From Paenibacillus melissococcoides (GTDB lineage: Bacteria; Bacillota; Bacilli; Paenibacillales; Paenibacillaceae): a stretch of 64,000 nucleotides of DNA. The notes under the pieces were generated by a model, which saw only the letters and a program-made list of their open reading frames with translations, was not told the DNA's origin and ran no database searches. Both the position numbers and the translations under genes were made by a program. The DNA lies in assembly GCA_944800085.1 (NCBI GenBank), contig CALYLO010000009.1, positions 38,501-102,500 of the forward strand, in the 5' to 3' direction. Positions 19,629 through 30,617 of the stretch are shown piece by piece; the first letter of the stretch is position 1, and the number at the start of each line of letters is the position of its first letter.

Positions 19629-20543
19629 CTACAGCACAGGCAGAATCTCGTCCCAGACCGCATCGAGGATGCTCTGCATATCCCCTTCGTTGCTGTTGAT
19701 GGCGATCCCCGCATCGCGGCCGGGGATCACGATGCAGAACTGCCCGTGCGCGCCGTCGGCCCGATAAGCGTCATGCGTGCACATCCAGAACTGGCAGCCA
19801 TAGCCCTGGCTCCAGTCGATGCTGCCCTCATTGTCGATATGCTTGCGCGTGGCGAACGCGATCCATTCCGCGGGGATGAGCTGCTCGCCTTCCCAAGCGC
19901 CCCGCTGCAGCAGCAGTTGTCCGAAGCGGCTCAGCTCCTCGTTGCTGATGCGCAGCCCCGCGCATCCGAGCGTGACGCCGAGCGGGGACGTGTCCCATTC
20001 GACGCGTTCCATCCCGAGCGGCTCGAACAAGCGCGGAGTGAGATATTGATGGACCGTCTCGCCGACGGCGGCTTGCACCATCGCCGAAATCATGAAGGTG
20101 TCTCCGCTGCTGTAGGTGAACCGCTCGCCGGGAGGACGGTCCAGCTGCAGCGACATATAATATTTGGCCCAGTCCTTCTCCTGCAGCGACTTTCTCTCGT
20201 CGGCCCACAGCGGCGGAGCGTCATGGCCGGAGGCCATCCGCAGCAGATCGTACAAGCGGATGCGGCCGGGCTCAAGGGCGGGATCATTCGCGATTCCTTC
20301 CCGCACATGCTGCGGAAACACATCCCCCAGCGTCGTCTCCAATGTCAGCTTCCCTTCCTCGATTGCCAGTCCGGCCGCCATGCAGGTGAATGATTTGCTG
20401 ATCGAATGCTGCACGCGGCGGATATCTTCGCCCGCATCCCATTGCGCCGCCAGGCGGCCGCCTTGCCGAACCCGCGCGGAGAGGACGTTTAATTTTTTCT
20501 CGGTTACCCGCTGCACAAAACCGGTTAATACATGAGACATCAT
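19629..20543 (-). CDS. serine hydrolase, class C beta-lactamase-like
   Basis: 304 residues, no signal peptide. Active-site Ser-x-x-Lys is S47-I-S-K50 in QHSISKSFTCMAAGLA. The Tyr motif is YSSGDTF near residue 143, and a third motif HGQF lies near residue 275. Related proteins are esterases or peptidases rather than antibiotic-resistance enzymes. GAAGGACTGG precedes two ATGs (20543, 20540). It is divergent from the esterase/ABC locus with a shared 446-bp region containing LacI-type dyads, so it may belong to the same sugar regulon. Confidence 0.85.
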   Translation of the reverse strand: MMSHVLTGFVQRVTEKKLNVLSARVRQGGRLAAQWDAGEDIRRVQHSISKSFTCMAAGLAIEEGKLTLETTLGDVFPQHVREGIANDPALEPGRIRLYDLLRMASGHDAPPLWADERKSLQEKDWAKYYMSLQLDRPPGERFTYSSGDTFMISAMVQAAVGETVHQYLTPRLFEPLGMERVEWDTSPLGVTLGCAGLRISNEELSRFGQLLLQRGAWEGEQLIPAEWIAFATRKHIDNEGSIDWSQGYGCQFWMCTHDAYRADGAHGQFCIVIPGRDAGIAINSNEGDMQSILDAVWDEILPVL

Positions 20544-20989
20544 CCAGTCCTTCTTTCCTTATGGATTTTGAAATGATGCAGAGAGGAACGCTGGCAGGAA
20601 GAACGGTATCTCCCTATGTATATCGCAATAGAAACGTTTCTGCGATAGAGCGCTAAGCTGTTATTTATCATATTACAATCGCTCTCATACCATGTCAACG
20701 GACAAGAAGCAAGCGCTTTCTTTTGTCCTGTTCAATCAATTTAAGGATATATATAGATAAAATGGGACAGAAGTGATTATGCTTCAACATTTCTCGAGCT
20801 TATTTTTCGAAAAATCATTGACAGGCTCAGGGTGCGAGATCTATGCTTTAGTCGAAACGATTCGAAAAACCGCTTTCACAGGAAAAAGGCGCTCCAAGGC
20901 AGCCTGGATTCCCAGGTGCGAGCCCGTTACGAAAGTGGCGAATCGGCGAAGCTATGATTTCAAACTTTTGAAAATGAAAGGGATTACAT
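20544..20989. promoter_or_regulatory. divergent control region with LacI-type operators
   Basis: AGAAACGTTTCT at 20630-20641 is a perfect 12-bp palindrome with the central CG typical of LacI/GalR/CcpA sites. TATCGCA and TGCGATA flank it almost symmetrically. CAAGCGCTTTC near 20710-20720 is a second LacI/cre-like site. Which regulator binds is not known. The LacI protein at 30.6 kb or CcpA are candidates. Confidence 0.5.
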
Positions 20990-21772
20990 ATGGCGCATGT
21001 AACGATAGACACCGGCTCAACGACATTGCGAATGACAACGAACATCCACGTCGTCTTTCCCCTGGAATCTCCTCATCCGTCAGGTAGCACGCAGTATCTG
21101 CTGCACGGGGCGGGGGACAATGCGAGCACGTGGCAGCGGCTGACGACGATCGAGCTGTATGCGGCCAAGTACGGCTGCACGGTCATCATGCCGGAGGCGA
21201 ACCGCAGCTACTACACGGATATGGAGTACGGGTTGGATTATTTTTATTACATTACCGAGGAGCTGCCAGAGCTGTGTAAGCGCATGCTTCGCATGAATAC
21301 CGATCCGGAGAGGACATTCGTAGCCGGATTGTCCATGGGCGGCTATGGCGCGTTGAAATGTGCGTTGACCTATCCCGAGCGGTACGCCAAGGCCGTATCC
21401 TTGTCCGGAGTGACCGATATGCAGAGGCGTCTTCAAGACCCGGAGATGCCCCCGGGCATGGTCAAGGAGATGCGGGCGGTGTTCGGCCCCGAGCTGAAAA
21501 TTCGGCCGGAACAGGATCTGTACGCCTTGGCGGCGAGGAGAGCGGAGGAGAAGGGAGCGCTTCCGTCCATCTTGTGCTGCTGCGGCTCCAGCGACCCGTT
21601 CCTCGCGATGAACCGCGACTTTGCCGGTTATATGCAGGGCACTCCATTTGACTTCCGGTACGTGGAAGGACCGGGAACGCATGACTGGCTCTTCTGGGAA
21701 GAGCATTTGAAGACGGCATTTGACTTCCTGTTTGAGGACAAGAACAAGGGAGAGAGAGGAGATGCAATTTGA
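20990..21772 (+). CDS. alpha/beta-hydrolase esterase (putative acetyl esterase)
   Basis: 260 residues, esterase-D/tributyrin-esterase type. Oxyanion motif LLHGAGDNASTW, nucleophile elbow GLSMGGYGALK near residue 118, Asp in CGSSDPF, and His in GPGTHDWLFW. Cytoplasmic. The stop codon overlaps the TTG start of the next permease (TTGA), so it is translationally coupled to a sugar importer. It probably removes acyl groups from the imported glycan. AAAGGG lies before the ATG. Confidence 0.88.
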   Translation: MAHVTIDTGSTTLRMTTNIHVVFPLESPHPSGSTQYLLHGAGDNASTWQRLTTIELYAAKYGCTVIMPEANRSYYTDMEYGLDYFYYITEELPELCKRMLRMNTDPERTFVAGLSMGGYGALKCALTYPERYAKAVSLSGVTDMQRRLQDPEMPPGMVKEMRAVFGPELKIRPEQDLYALAARRAEEKGALPSILCCCGSSDPFLAMNRDFAGYMQGTPFDFRYVEGPGTHDWLFWEEHLKTAFDFLFEDKNKGERGDAI

Positions 21773-22728
21773 AAGCCACCGCTTTAGATCCAGACGGACC
21801 TGTGAAAGGACATGTGAAGTTCGGAAGCCTGCTTACGCAAATATGGAAGAACAGAATGGTATATACGCTCCTTCTTCCCGGATTGATATGGCTGCTGCTG
21901 TTCGCCTACTTGCCGATGGGCGGCCTCTCGCTCGCCTTCAAGGATTATAAGGCCAATCTCGGAATCTGGGGCAGCCCGTGGGCCGGATTCGAAAATTTCA
22001 AGTACGTGTTTCGCGATCCGGCGTTCATCGATGCGTTATGGAGAACGCTGTACATCAATATTATTAAGCTGGTCATTCAGTTCCCGTTCCCGATTCTGCT
22101 TGCTCTGATGCTGAACGAGCTGCGGATGCGGCGTACGAAAAAAATCTTCCAGACGGTCTTTACGTTCCCTCATTTCCTGTCCTGGATTATCGTATCCGGC
22201 GTCGTCATCAATGTGCTGGCGTATGACGGGCTCGTGAACAGCGCCCTGGCGCTGCTCGGCTTGCCGACGATCAACTTCCTCGGCTCGGAGGAGATGTTCG
22301 TTCCGATGCTGCTGCTCACGGACATTTGGAAGTCGACCGGATGGGGCGCGATCATCTATTTGGCGGCGATATCCGGGATCGACCAGGATCAATACGAGTC
22401 GGCCCAGATCGACGGCGCCTCGCGCATGCAGCAGATGTTCCGGATTACGCTGCCGAACATTTTGCCTACCGTTACCATCATGTTCATTTTGTCGGTGGGC
22501 GGCCTGATGTCGTCGGGCTTCGATCAGATTTTCAACCTGGCGAACGCGGCGACGAAGAACGTGTCGGAAGTATTGGATGTGTATATTTACCGCATTACGT
22601 TCCAGTCTTCGACGGACTTCTCGTTTTCCACCGCAGTCAGCCTGTTCCGTTCTCTCATTAATATGATTCTGCTGCTTCTGGCGGACAGGGTGGCCAAAAT
22701 GCTGGGCGGAGACGGTCTGTTCCGATAA
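21769..22728 (+). CDS. sugar ABC transporter permease (LplB type), second system
   Basis: 319 residues, six membrane helices. EAA motif DQYESAQIDGASRMQQMFRI near residue 208. The TTG start (21769) follows GAGAGGAGATGCAA and overlaps the esterase stop by 4 bp. It pairs with the next permease. Linkage to GH3 and GH94 enzymes suggests uptake of beta-1,2-glucooligosaccharides, as in the Listeria innocua lin1839-lin1843 locus (established knowledge, homology not computed here). Confidence 0.9.
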   Translation: MKATALDPDGPVKGHVKFGSLLTQIWKNRMVYTLLLPGLIWLLLFAYLPMGGLSLAFKDYKANLGIWGSPWAGFENFKYVFRDPAFIDALWRTLYINIIKLVIQFPFPILLALMLNELRMRRTKKIFQTVFTFPHFLSWIIVSGVVINVLAYDGLVNSALALLGLPTINFLGSEEMFVPMLLLTDIWKSTGWGAIIYLAAISGIDQDQYESAQIDGASRMQQMFRITLPNILPTVTIMFILSVGGLMSSGFDQIFNLANAATKNVSEVLDVYIYRITFQSSTDFSFSTAVSLFRSLINMILLLLADRVAKMLGGDGLFR

Positions 22729-22744
22729 GAGAGGGGTGCAAGGG

Positions 22745-23650
22745 ATGAGCAAGATAGCTGCCAAGAAGCAGCATAAGTTCCGCATAGGAAACATGACGGC
22801 GCTCGATTACGTGATTTTCTTCCTGCTGCTGATATTCGCCTTATTGATTTTGATTCCGTTTTGGAATGTGATAATGATTTCCTTCTCGACGCCGAAGGAA
22901 TATGCCGATAATCCGATGATGATGTTCCCAAGAAATCCGACCTTGGCTTCCTACAAGGCTTTGTTCGAGGACGGAAGCATTTTGACGGGGTACTGGAATA
23001 CGCTCAAGCTGCTTATCGTAGGCTTGCCGCTCAGCCTGTTCCTGACGAGCAGCATGGCCTACGCGCTCAGCAGAAGCAAGTTCCCGGGCAAGAAGATTAT
23101 CTTCTTCCTTGTGCTGTTCACGATGATCTTCAACGGCGGCATCGTGCCGCTCTACCTGATTATGAAATCGCTCCATCTGACAGGCACGCTGTGGTCCGTC
23201 ATCCTGGCCGGCAGCTTCAGCGCCTTCAACATGATATTGATGATGAACTACTTCCAGAGCCTTCCTGAATCGCTGATGGAATCGGCAAGGCTGGACGGAG
23301 CGGGCGAATGGAGAATCCTGTTCTCCGTCGTCCTGCCGCTGGCGGCGCCGATTATGGCGACCATTACGCTTTTCTATGGCGTCGCCTACTGGAACAGCTG
23401 GTACGACGCGATGATTTTCCTGCGCAAGGCGGATCAGCTCCCGCTGCAGAACGTATTGCGGACGATCATTGTCGAATCGCAAACCAACGCCTCGAACGCT
23501 TCCAGCGTCGATGCGGTCGGCAAGCAAGCTTTTTCAACGGGGATGAAAATGGCTGCGGTCTTCGTGACGATGGTGCCGATTATGTGCTTCTTCCCGATGC
23601 TGCAAAAGCATTTCGCAAAAGGGGTGTTAACAGGGGCTATCAAGACCTGA
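22745..23650 (+). CDS. sugar ABC transporter permease (YtcP type), second system
   Basis: About 301 residues, six membrane helices, EAA motif ESLMESARLDGAGEWRILFS near residue 182. ATG 22745 is preferred over an in-frame GTG at 22736 because AGAGGGG stands 8 bp before it. The cognate binding-protein gene just downstream is broken, so this importer may be orphaned. Confidence 0.9.
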   Translation: MSKIAAKKQHKFRIGNMTALDYVIFFLLLIFALLILIPFWNVIMISFSTPKEYADNPMMMFPRNPTLASYKALFEDGSILTGYWNTLKLLIVGLPLSLFLTSSMAYALSRSKFPGKKIIFFLVLFTMIFNGGIVPLYLIMKSLHLTGTLWSVILAGSFSAFNMILMMNYFQSLPESLMESARLDGAGEWRILFSVVLPLAAPIMATITLFYGVAYWNSWYDAMIFLRKADQLPLQNVLRTIIVESQTNASNASSVDAVGKQAFSTGMKMAAVFVTMVPIMCFFPMLQKHFAKGVLTGAIKT

Positions 23651-23659
23651 TTAATACGC

Positions 23660-23746
23660 ATAGAGGTCGTTCAAAAAGTCCGCTTTTGATCACGAAGCCG
23701 AACTGTTTGAACACTCATTAGTTAGATTTTTGCAATAAAAATCTAA
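23660..23746. repeat. paired inverted repeats between permease and broken binding-protein gene
   Basis: GTTCAAA...TTTGAAC arms enclose about 35 bp at 23669-23713. A perfect 10-bp stem TTAGATTTTT/AAAAATCTAA with a 5-nt loop follows at 23722-23746. The first resembles short mobile-element-like intergenic repeats. The second is a terminator-like AT hairpin in front of the next gene's ribosome binding site. Confidence 0.45.
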
Positions 23747-23766
23747 AATCACGGGGGAGACATCCA

Positions 23767-24545
23767 ATGAAAACGAAGAAAAAGCTGTCGGTAAAATCTG
23801 TTCTGGCCATCGCCTTATGCGCGGTCATGCTGATGGTGACTGCTTGCTCGAAGCAGGAAGCGCAAGGCGGCAATGAGAAGGATGGCGACGGAATCTGGCA
23901 TCGTACAGACAAGACGTGGATAAGGCGATGAAGAAAAATCTGGGCGTGGAGAGCGACGATGTCGTTCACACCGCGATCGTGCTTGGCGACGACGGCAAGT
24001 ACCGCAACCTGGAGCAAGTCAATTTCTGGTCCGCGCTTATTTTCTCGCCGAACATTAGCGAGGAGAAATTCGAGCGCATCATGGACCTGCTCGACTATTC
24101 GACGTCCAAAGAAGGACAAATGTTGCTCAACATGGGCTTCGAAGGCAAGGATTGGAAGTATGGTGACAATCAAGAACTCGTCAGCCTGCTGCCGGAAGGC
24201 ACGTCTCTGGAAGACAAATATCCAAGCCGCTTCGAAGGGCTGTACCTTTTGGGCGACGACTTCAGCATGATCAACCCGGCGATCAAGAAGGAGTACCGCG
24301 ACAGAGCGATCCTTCACTATCAGAACAAAGCCAAGCTCGGCAAAGAAGGCGGCAAGCTGGCCGAGTACGATTGGACGGTTCAACTGTATGATTCCAAAGC
24401 GAAAAATCAGGCGACCTTCAATTATGAGTCGGAATGCACGAACCTGATTCTGCAAAACGGAGATCTGGAAGCAAACTGGAAGAAATGGGTGGACAGCAAA
24501 ATGCCGCTTGTCCAACCGGTTCTGGATGAACTGAACAAACAATAA
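23767..24545 (+). pseudogene. solute-binding lipoprotein with large internal deletion
   Basis: The first frame encodes a normal lipoprotein signal (lipobox VTAC, residues 23-26) and about 20 more residues, stopping at 23929-23931. A second frame from about 23916 encodes the last ~205 residues of an LplA/YtcQ-type binding protein (for example NFWSALIFSPNISEEKFERI). Intact relatives such as the 543-residue protein at 17.9 kb are about 250 residues longer. Some 800-900 bp is thus missing, and the junction is out of frame. The system's substrate receptor is lost unless the assembly is wrong. Confidence 0.85.
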
Positions 24546-24607
24546 GAAATACGCATGTAGCTGCAAGTGAAGTTGGCCTGAGGGGTTCGTCAGCGGTCCG
24601 AGTCGAT

Positions 24608-24646
24608 GGAACCCGGTATGCAGGATAGTCCCATGCAACCGGGTTC
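24608..24646 (+). terminator. hairpin after the binding-protein remnant
   Basis: GAACCCGGT pairs with ACCGGGTTC, with an inner GCA/TGC step. No real T tract. The remainder of 24546-24883 shows no gene. Confidence 0.5.
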
Positions 24647-24815
24647 TTCGCTTCACCGTCCAGCTCTTCTGAATGAGGAATGTGCATAACTGCCGCAGCG
24701 GAGGGCTTCCCTCCCTGCATGACCTGGGGATGCTGGGCACCGATGATGTGCTTCTATCATTCCGGTTATGCATGTTCCTGAGAAAGGAGAAGGAATCTGG
24801 CAGTTATTCAATTTT

Positions 24816-24828
24816 GTAAACCGATTAC
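24816..24828 (+). promoter_or_regulatory. LacI-type operator before the GH3 gene
   Basis: GTAAACCGATTAC has GTAA/TTAC arms and a central CG. It lies about 55 bp before the glucosidase start and is a candidate site for the LacI regulator at 30.6 kb. Confidence 0.4.
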
Positions 24829-24883
24829 TCCCTGGAAGAATCTATGATCACGCCCTTATAAATGAAGCAATGGAGGAACGACT

Positions 24884-27055
24884 ATGGACAATCCGCAATT
24901 AACCGCCCTGCTGCGGCAAATGACGTTAGAAGAGAAAGTCGCGCAATTGCTGCAGCTTACGGCTCATTTTCATGAAGGCGCAGCGAGTGAAGGACAAGTG
25001 ACCGGTCCAATGGAAGAGATGGGGATCACGGAATCGATGGTGAACGCCAGCGGATCCGTGCTCGGACTGTCGGGCGCGCAAGCGGTCATTGACGTGCAGA
25101 GATCCTATTTAAGCAAAAGCCGGCTCGGCATTCCGCTGCTGTTCATGGCGGATGTCGTGCACGGGTTCAAGACGATATTTCCGATTCCGCTCGCGATCGG
25201 CTGCTCCTGGGATGTGGACCTGGCGGAGAAGAGCGCGGCGGTGGCCGCCAAAGAATCGGCGGCGGCGGGCATCCATGTCACCTTCGCGCCGATGGTGGAT
25301 CTGGTGCGCGATCCGCGTTGGGGAAGAGTGATGGAGACGACCGGGGAAGATCCGTATCTGAACAGCCTCTTCGCGCGCGCATTCGTTCGCGGCTACCAGG
25401 GCGGCAATCTGAAGGAGGACACCGACCGTCTCGCGGCCTGCGTCAAGCATTTTGCCGCTTACGGCGCGCCGGAGGGCGGACGCGACTACAATACGGTCGA
25501 CATGTTGGAGCGCCAGCTGCGCGAAACCTATTTGCCGGCATACAAGGCGGCGCTGGATGAGGGTTGCGCAATGGTGATGACCTCCTTCAATACGGTCGAC
25601 GGCATTCCGGCCACCGGCAATGAGAAGCTGACGCGCGGCATCCTGCGCGAGGAATGGGGCTTCGATGGCGTCGTCATCTCCGACTGGGCGTCGATTCGGG
25701 AAATGACCGCCCACGGCGCGGCGGAGGATGATCGCGAAGCGGCATACCGGGCGATTCGCGCGGGCGTCGACATCGAGATGATGACCCCGTGCTATGTCCG
25801 GCATCTGCCGGAGCTCGTTCAGAGCGGACTGGTCGACGAAGCGCTCATTGACGAAGCCGTGCTGCGGATTTTGCGGTTGAAGGAGAAGCTGGGGCTGTTC
25901 GACAATCCGCTGCGCGGGGCGGATCCGGAGCGGGAACGCCAGGTGCTCTTCTGCGAGGAGCATCGACAGGTGTCCTACGAGCTGGCGGCCAAATCATGCG
26001 TGCTGCTCAAAAACGACGGCGTGCTTCCGCTGCGGCCGGGGGCCAAGGTGGCGCTTATCGGGCCGTTCGCCAACAGCGAAGATATTCTGGGCTGGTGGTC
26101 CTGCGTCGGCGTGAAGGAAGACGCCGTCAAGGTGGGCGACCCCCTGGCCGAGCGGATGCAGGACGGGCTGCTGGAGATCGCGCCCGGCTGCGGCATCGGC
26201 CGCATGACGCCGGAGCAATGCGAGGCGGCGCTGGCCGCGGCCCGGGGCGCCGATATCATCGTGCTGGCTCTCGGCGAGGAATCGGCGATGAGCGGGGAAG
26301 GCGGCTCCCGGACGGACATCCGCCTGCCGGAAGGGCAGCTTGAGCTGGTGAAGCGCGTGAAATCATTGGGCAAGCCGATGGCTGCGGTCCTGTTCAACGG
26401 CCGGCCGCTCGATCTGCATGGCGTATACGATGAAGCCGATGCGGTGCTGGAGGCCTGGTTCCCGGGCAGCGAGGGAGGCGCCGCGATTGCCGATATTCTG
26501 CTCGGACGCATCAATCCGTCCGGGCGGCTGACGATGTCGTTCCCGCAATCGGCAGGCCAGGTGCCGGTCTATTACAACCATTTCAATACCGGACGGCCTC
26601 TCGATCCGGCCAAGACGGAAGAACGCTACGTGTCGAAGTATATCGACTGCCCGAACGAGCCGCTGCTTCCGTTCGGCTTCGGCTTGTCCTATACGACATT
26701 CGAATACGGCGAGGTATCGCTGTCCGGCAGCGAGATGACGCCGGAGCAGCCGTTGATCGTCAGCGTCCGGGTGACGAACACGGGCACAAGAACCGGGGTG
26801 GAGACGGTGCAGCTCTATATCCGCGATGTCGCCGGCGATGTCGTTCGTCCGGTTCGCGAGCTGAAGGGCTATGCGCAGGTGGAGCTGGCGCCGGGAGAGA
26901 GCGAGACCGTGACGTTTACCGTGACCGAGGAGCAGCTGCGGTACCATCATTCCGATCTTCGTTACGCCAGCGACCCGGGAACGTTCCGCGTCTATGTCGG
27001 ACCAAACAGCCGGGATACGGCGGAGCAAACGTTCAAGCTGGTCCGGTCGAACTGA
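24884..27055 (+). CDS. glycoside hydrolase family 3 beta-glucosidase
   Basis: 723 residues, no signal peptide, so cytoplasmic. GH3 N-terminal barrel with VKHFAAYGAPEGG and the nucleophile Asp267 in GVVISDWAS. GH3 C-terminal domain with LGEESAMSGEGGSR, which supplies the acid/base Glu. C-terminal fibronectin-III-like domain (VRVTNTGTRTGVETVQLYIR near residue 625). It releases glucose from beta-glucosides. Next to the GH94 phosphorylase, it is likely to cleave sophorose and short 1,2-beta-glucan oligomers. AATGGAGGAACG precedes the ATG. Confidence 0.93.
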   Translation: MDNPQLTALLRQMTLEEKVAQLLQLTAHFHEGAASEGQVTGPMEEMGITESMVNASGSVLGLSGAQAVIDVQRSYLSKSRLGIPLLFMADVVHGFKTIFPIPLAIGCSWDVDLAEKSAAVAAKESAAAGIHVTFAPMVDLVRDPRWGRVMETTGEDPYLNSLFARAFVRGYQGGNLKEDTDRLAACVKHFAAYGAPEGGRDYNTVDMLERQLRETYLPAYKAALDEGCAMVMTSFNTVDGIPATGNEKLTRGILREEWGFDGVVISDWASIREMTAHGAAEDDREAAYRAIRAGVDIEMMTPCYVRHLPELVQSGLVDEALIDEAVLRILRLKEKLGLFDNPLRGADPERERQVLFCEEHRQVSYELAAKSCVLLKNDGVLPLRPGAKVALIGPFANSEDILGWWSCVGVKEDAVKVGDPLAERMQDGLLEIAPGCGIGRMTPEQCEAALAAARGADIIVLALGEESAMSGEGGSRTDIRLPEGQLELVKRVKSLGKPMAAVLFNGRPLDLHGVYDEADAVLEAWFPGSEGGAAIADILLGRINPSGRLTMSFPQSAGQVPVYYNHFNTGRPLDPAKTEERYVSKYIDCPNEPLLPFGFGLSYTTFEYGEVSLSGSEMTPEQPLIVSVRVTNTGTRTGVETVQLYIRDVAGDVVRPVRELKGYAQVELAPGESETVTFTVTEEQLRYHHSDLRYASDPGTFRVYVGPNSRDTAEQTFKLVRSN

Positions 27056-27160
27056 CGGAAGCTGCCGTCCGCTTTCCTTATTAATGAAGAAATTAGATAT
27101 TTTTTTCGCAATAGAAGAAACGCAATTGATGATGCAAGAGCTGGGAGGAATGACACACAC

Positions 27161-30100
27161 ATGACAACGATAGCGACATCCATGACATCCAAGCTTGACG
27201 TTCAAGCCGGCGATCTGCGCTTTACCTTTTGGGAGAGCGGGGATCTGTACCAGGCCGTAAGCGGCCGGACGATGATCAATCAACTGATGACAAGCCCGCT
27301 GGACGGGTCCTTGAACAATCTGTATCTCCGGATTCATGGGGATTCCGGCATCCGGTCCTACCCGCTGCTCGGCGTTCATTCCGGGAGCGCGGTTCGCGCC
27401 GGTGAAGGCCGGCTCGTCTGGGAGGGCGCGGCCGAAAGCGTGGCGTATCGGGTGACGTTTGCGCCGGTGAAGCGGGGCGTCTGGTTCTGGGACGTCGAGG
27501 CGCGCGGCGACGGGATGGAGATCGACGTCATCTACGGCCAGGATATCGGCGTCGCCGATCCCGGCGCCGTGCTTAATAATGAAGCGTATCTGTCGCAGTA
27601 TATCGACCACGCCGTATTTAAGGACGAGGCGAAGGGGTATGTCGTCTGTTCGCGCCAGAACCAGCCGCAGGGCGGGGCGTTCCCGTACGTTCAGCAGGGC
27701 GCACTGACCGGAGCGGCCGGATTTTCGACCGACGGGTTCCAATTTTTCGGCCGCTCCTACAAGGAGACGAATGTCCCGGCAGCCTTAAGCGAAGCCAAGC
27801 TGGCCAATAAAATCTATCAGTACGAATTCGCTTATACGGCGCTTCAATCGCAGCCGGTGGCGCTCAGCGGCGAAGCCCGCTTCGTATTCTACGGTCTCTT
27901 CAAGCCGGATCATGCGGCCGCCGTGACGGAGCTGGAATACGCCGATGAGGTGCAGGCGGCCTGGGAGGCGTATCTCGCCGCCGCAGGCACGGCCGCGCCG
28001 CTGCGCGAGCTGCCTCCGGTTCGCCTGAAGCCCTCGATTGGCGAACCGCTTCGCGCCCTCTCCCTGAAGGAGGAGGAAGTGAAGGCGCGATTCCCCCGCA
28101 TTCGCCAGGAGGAGCGCGACGGGCAAGGGCGGCTGCTGGCCTTCTTCACGGACACATACGAGCTTGTCGTGCTGAAGGAGAAGGAACTGCTTGTCGAGCG
28201 CCCGCACGGGCATATTCTGATGAGCGGCCGCAGCGTGAAGCTGGGCGGCGACGTCCTGACGACCACTTCCTATATGTACGGGCTTTTCAATTCCCATGTG
28301 GTGGTCGGGAACACGAATTTCAACAAACTGATGAGCAACGCCCGCAATCCGCTCAATGTGCCGAAGACGGCGGGGCAGCGCATATACGTGGGAAAGAGAA
28401 GGCAAGTACCGGCTGCTGACGATGCCGTCGCTGTTCGAGCTCGGATTCAACTATGCGCGGTGGTATTACAAGACGGAGGACGACATGCTGATCATTACGA
28501 ACGTCACGGCGGCGGATTCGCCGGAGGTGCGCCTGCATGTGCGTGCGGAGAGCGGCAAGCCGTACCGCTATCTGGTGACGAATCAGGTCACGATGCATGT
28601 CAATGAGTATGAACTGCCGGTGCGGATGACCAATGACCAGGGCACGATGATCTTCACCGCGGATCCCGCTTCGCTTAGCGCGGGCGTCTACCCGAAGCTG
28701 CAGTACCGCATGCGGGTGGAAGGCGCGGACGCCGCTGCCGGCGACGAGACGGCGCTGGCCGACGGCATCCGTCCCGGCGACGCTTCCCTCGTGACGCTGG
28801 AGCTGGGCGCGAGCCCGGAATGGACGTTGACGATTCAGGGGCGGCTGGACGGAGAGGAGCCTGCCCGGTCTTCGCGCGGCATGGGGGAAGAGATTGCGGA
28901 CTATCGCGAATTTTTCAGAGAGACGATGAACGGCTTCCGGCTGTCGCGCGGCGGCGAGAGTGCGGATGATCTTTTCAAGGTGAACGCCCTCGCTTGGTGG
29001 TACACGCATAACATGCTTGTCCACTATGCGGTTCCGCATGGGCTGGAGCAGTATGGCGGGGCAGCCTGGGGAACCCGGGACGTGTGCCAGGGACCGGTCG
29101 AATATTTCATGGCGACGCAGAAATACGAGCAGGTCCGGGATATTTTGAAGATGGTCTATTCCCATCAATATGAAGACGACGGCAACTGGCCGCAATGGTT
29201 TATGTTCGACAAGTATTTCGCCATCCAGCAGGAGGAGAGCCACGGCGACATTATTGTCTGGCCGCTGAAAGTTTTGGGAGATTATTTGACGGCTACCCGG
29301 GATTACAGTATTTTGGAGGAAAAGGTTCCCTATACCATCAAGCGCCGGTTCGATTTCACCGAGCGGACGGCGACCATACTGGAGCATGCGGCGAAGGAAA
29401 TCGATTATATCCGCACTCATTTCTTGCATGATACGTACCTGTCCTCGTACGGAGACGGGGACTGGGACGACACGCTCCAGCCGGCAAATGCGCAGCTGAA
29501 GAAGTATATGGTCAGCAGTTGGACCGTCGCGCTGACTTATCAGGCGCTGAACCAGCTCTCCCGCGCGCTGCTTCCGGCGGATCAAGCGCTTGCGGCCGAG
29601 CTGCGGGAGATGGCGTCCGGCATCGCGCGGGACTACCAACGCTATATGCTGGACACGAAGATCATTCCGGGCTTCCTCTATATGGAGGATCCGGAGCATG
29701 TGAAGCGGATGCTGCATCCGACGGATACGGATACGGGCATTCAATTCCGGCTGCTGCCGGTGACGCGCTCCATTATCGCGGAATTGGTCGAGCCGGAGCA
29801 GGCCGAGGCCAATTACCGACTGATTAAGGATAAGTTGTTCTTCCCGGACGGCGTCCGCCTGATGAACCGTCCGGCCCAATACGCCGGCGGCGTCAGCACG
29901 CATTTCAAGCGGGCGGAACAGGCGGCCAACTTCGGCCGCGAGGTCGGGCTTCAATATGTGCATGCGCATATCCGCTATGTGGAAGCGATGGCGAAGCTGG
30001 GACATGCGGACGATGTATGGAACGGACTGGAGATCATTAATCCGGTCGGCATTCATGAGGTCGTGCCGAACGCGGAGCTCCGCCAGAGCAATGCCTACTT

Positions 30101-30527
30101 CAGCAGCTCCGACGGCAAATTCAATACGAGGTACGAGGCTCAGGCCCGTATCGACGCGCTGCGCGAAGGGGAGATTCCAGTGAAGGGAGGCTGGAGAATC
30201 TACTCCAGCGGTCCGGGAATCTACATGAATCAGCTCATCTCCAACGCGCTTGGCATCCGGCAGGACAACGGCGATCTCGTGATCGATCCGGTGCTTCCGG
30301 CCGGGTTGGACGGGATGCGGTTCGACTTCCGCTTCGCCGGGGCGAAGGTAACCTTCATCTACCGCATTGCGGATGGAGCGGTCAGCCGCGTCGTGATGAA
30401 CGGGAAGCCGCTGCATGCCGATCGCATATCCAATCCGTATCGCCAGGGCGGTCTGCGCGTGGCGAAGGATGTCTTGGAACGCGAGATGAAGCCGGAGGAT
30501 CGGAACATAATCGAGATCTTTATGTAG
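27161..30527 (+). pseudogene. GH94 1,2-beta-oligoglucan phosphorylase, frameshifted
   Basis: Two frames together encode about 1,120 residues, the size of 1,2-beta-oligoglucan phosphorylases, which convert (Glc-beta-1,2)n plus phosphate to Glc-1-P. The first frame runs in homologous sequence to about ...TAGQRIYVGK (28397). The second resumes at once with EGKYRLLTMPSLFELGFNYA, so there is one extra base (or two missing) at about 28391-28398. The catalytic segment GDGDWDDTLQPAN is in the second part. As written it yields a ~410-residue N-terminal fragment with a foreign tail. GH3 upstream and LacI downstream match the known Listeria sophorooligosaccharide locus. Confidence 0.85.
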
Positions 30528-30617
30528 TGGCGCTGCCGGATGTTACAATAGGGTTAACATTACCATTCATTATTAATGCATTGAAGGATTGGCGAACCAA
30601 CGGAGGAGCGAGGACAA

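Noticed and set aside
19629-20543. antibiotic-resistance beta-lactamase
   Set aside because: The SxxK and Tyr motifs place it in the wider serine-hydrolase family. There is no signal peptide and the context is sugar metabolism, so resistance is not supported.
28353-30416. 687-codon minus-strand open frame
   Set aside because: Antisense shadow of the GH94 gene: low-complexity Arg/His/Gln composition and no motif or start signal.
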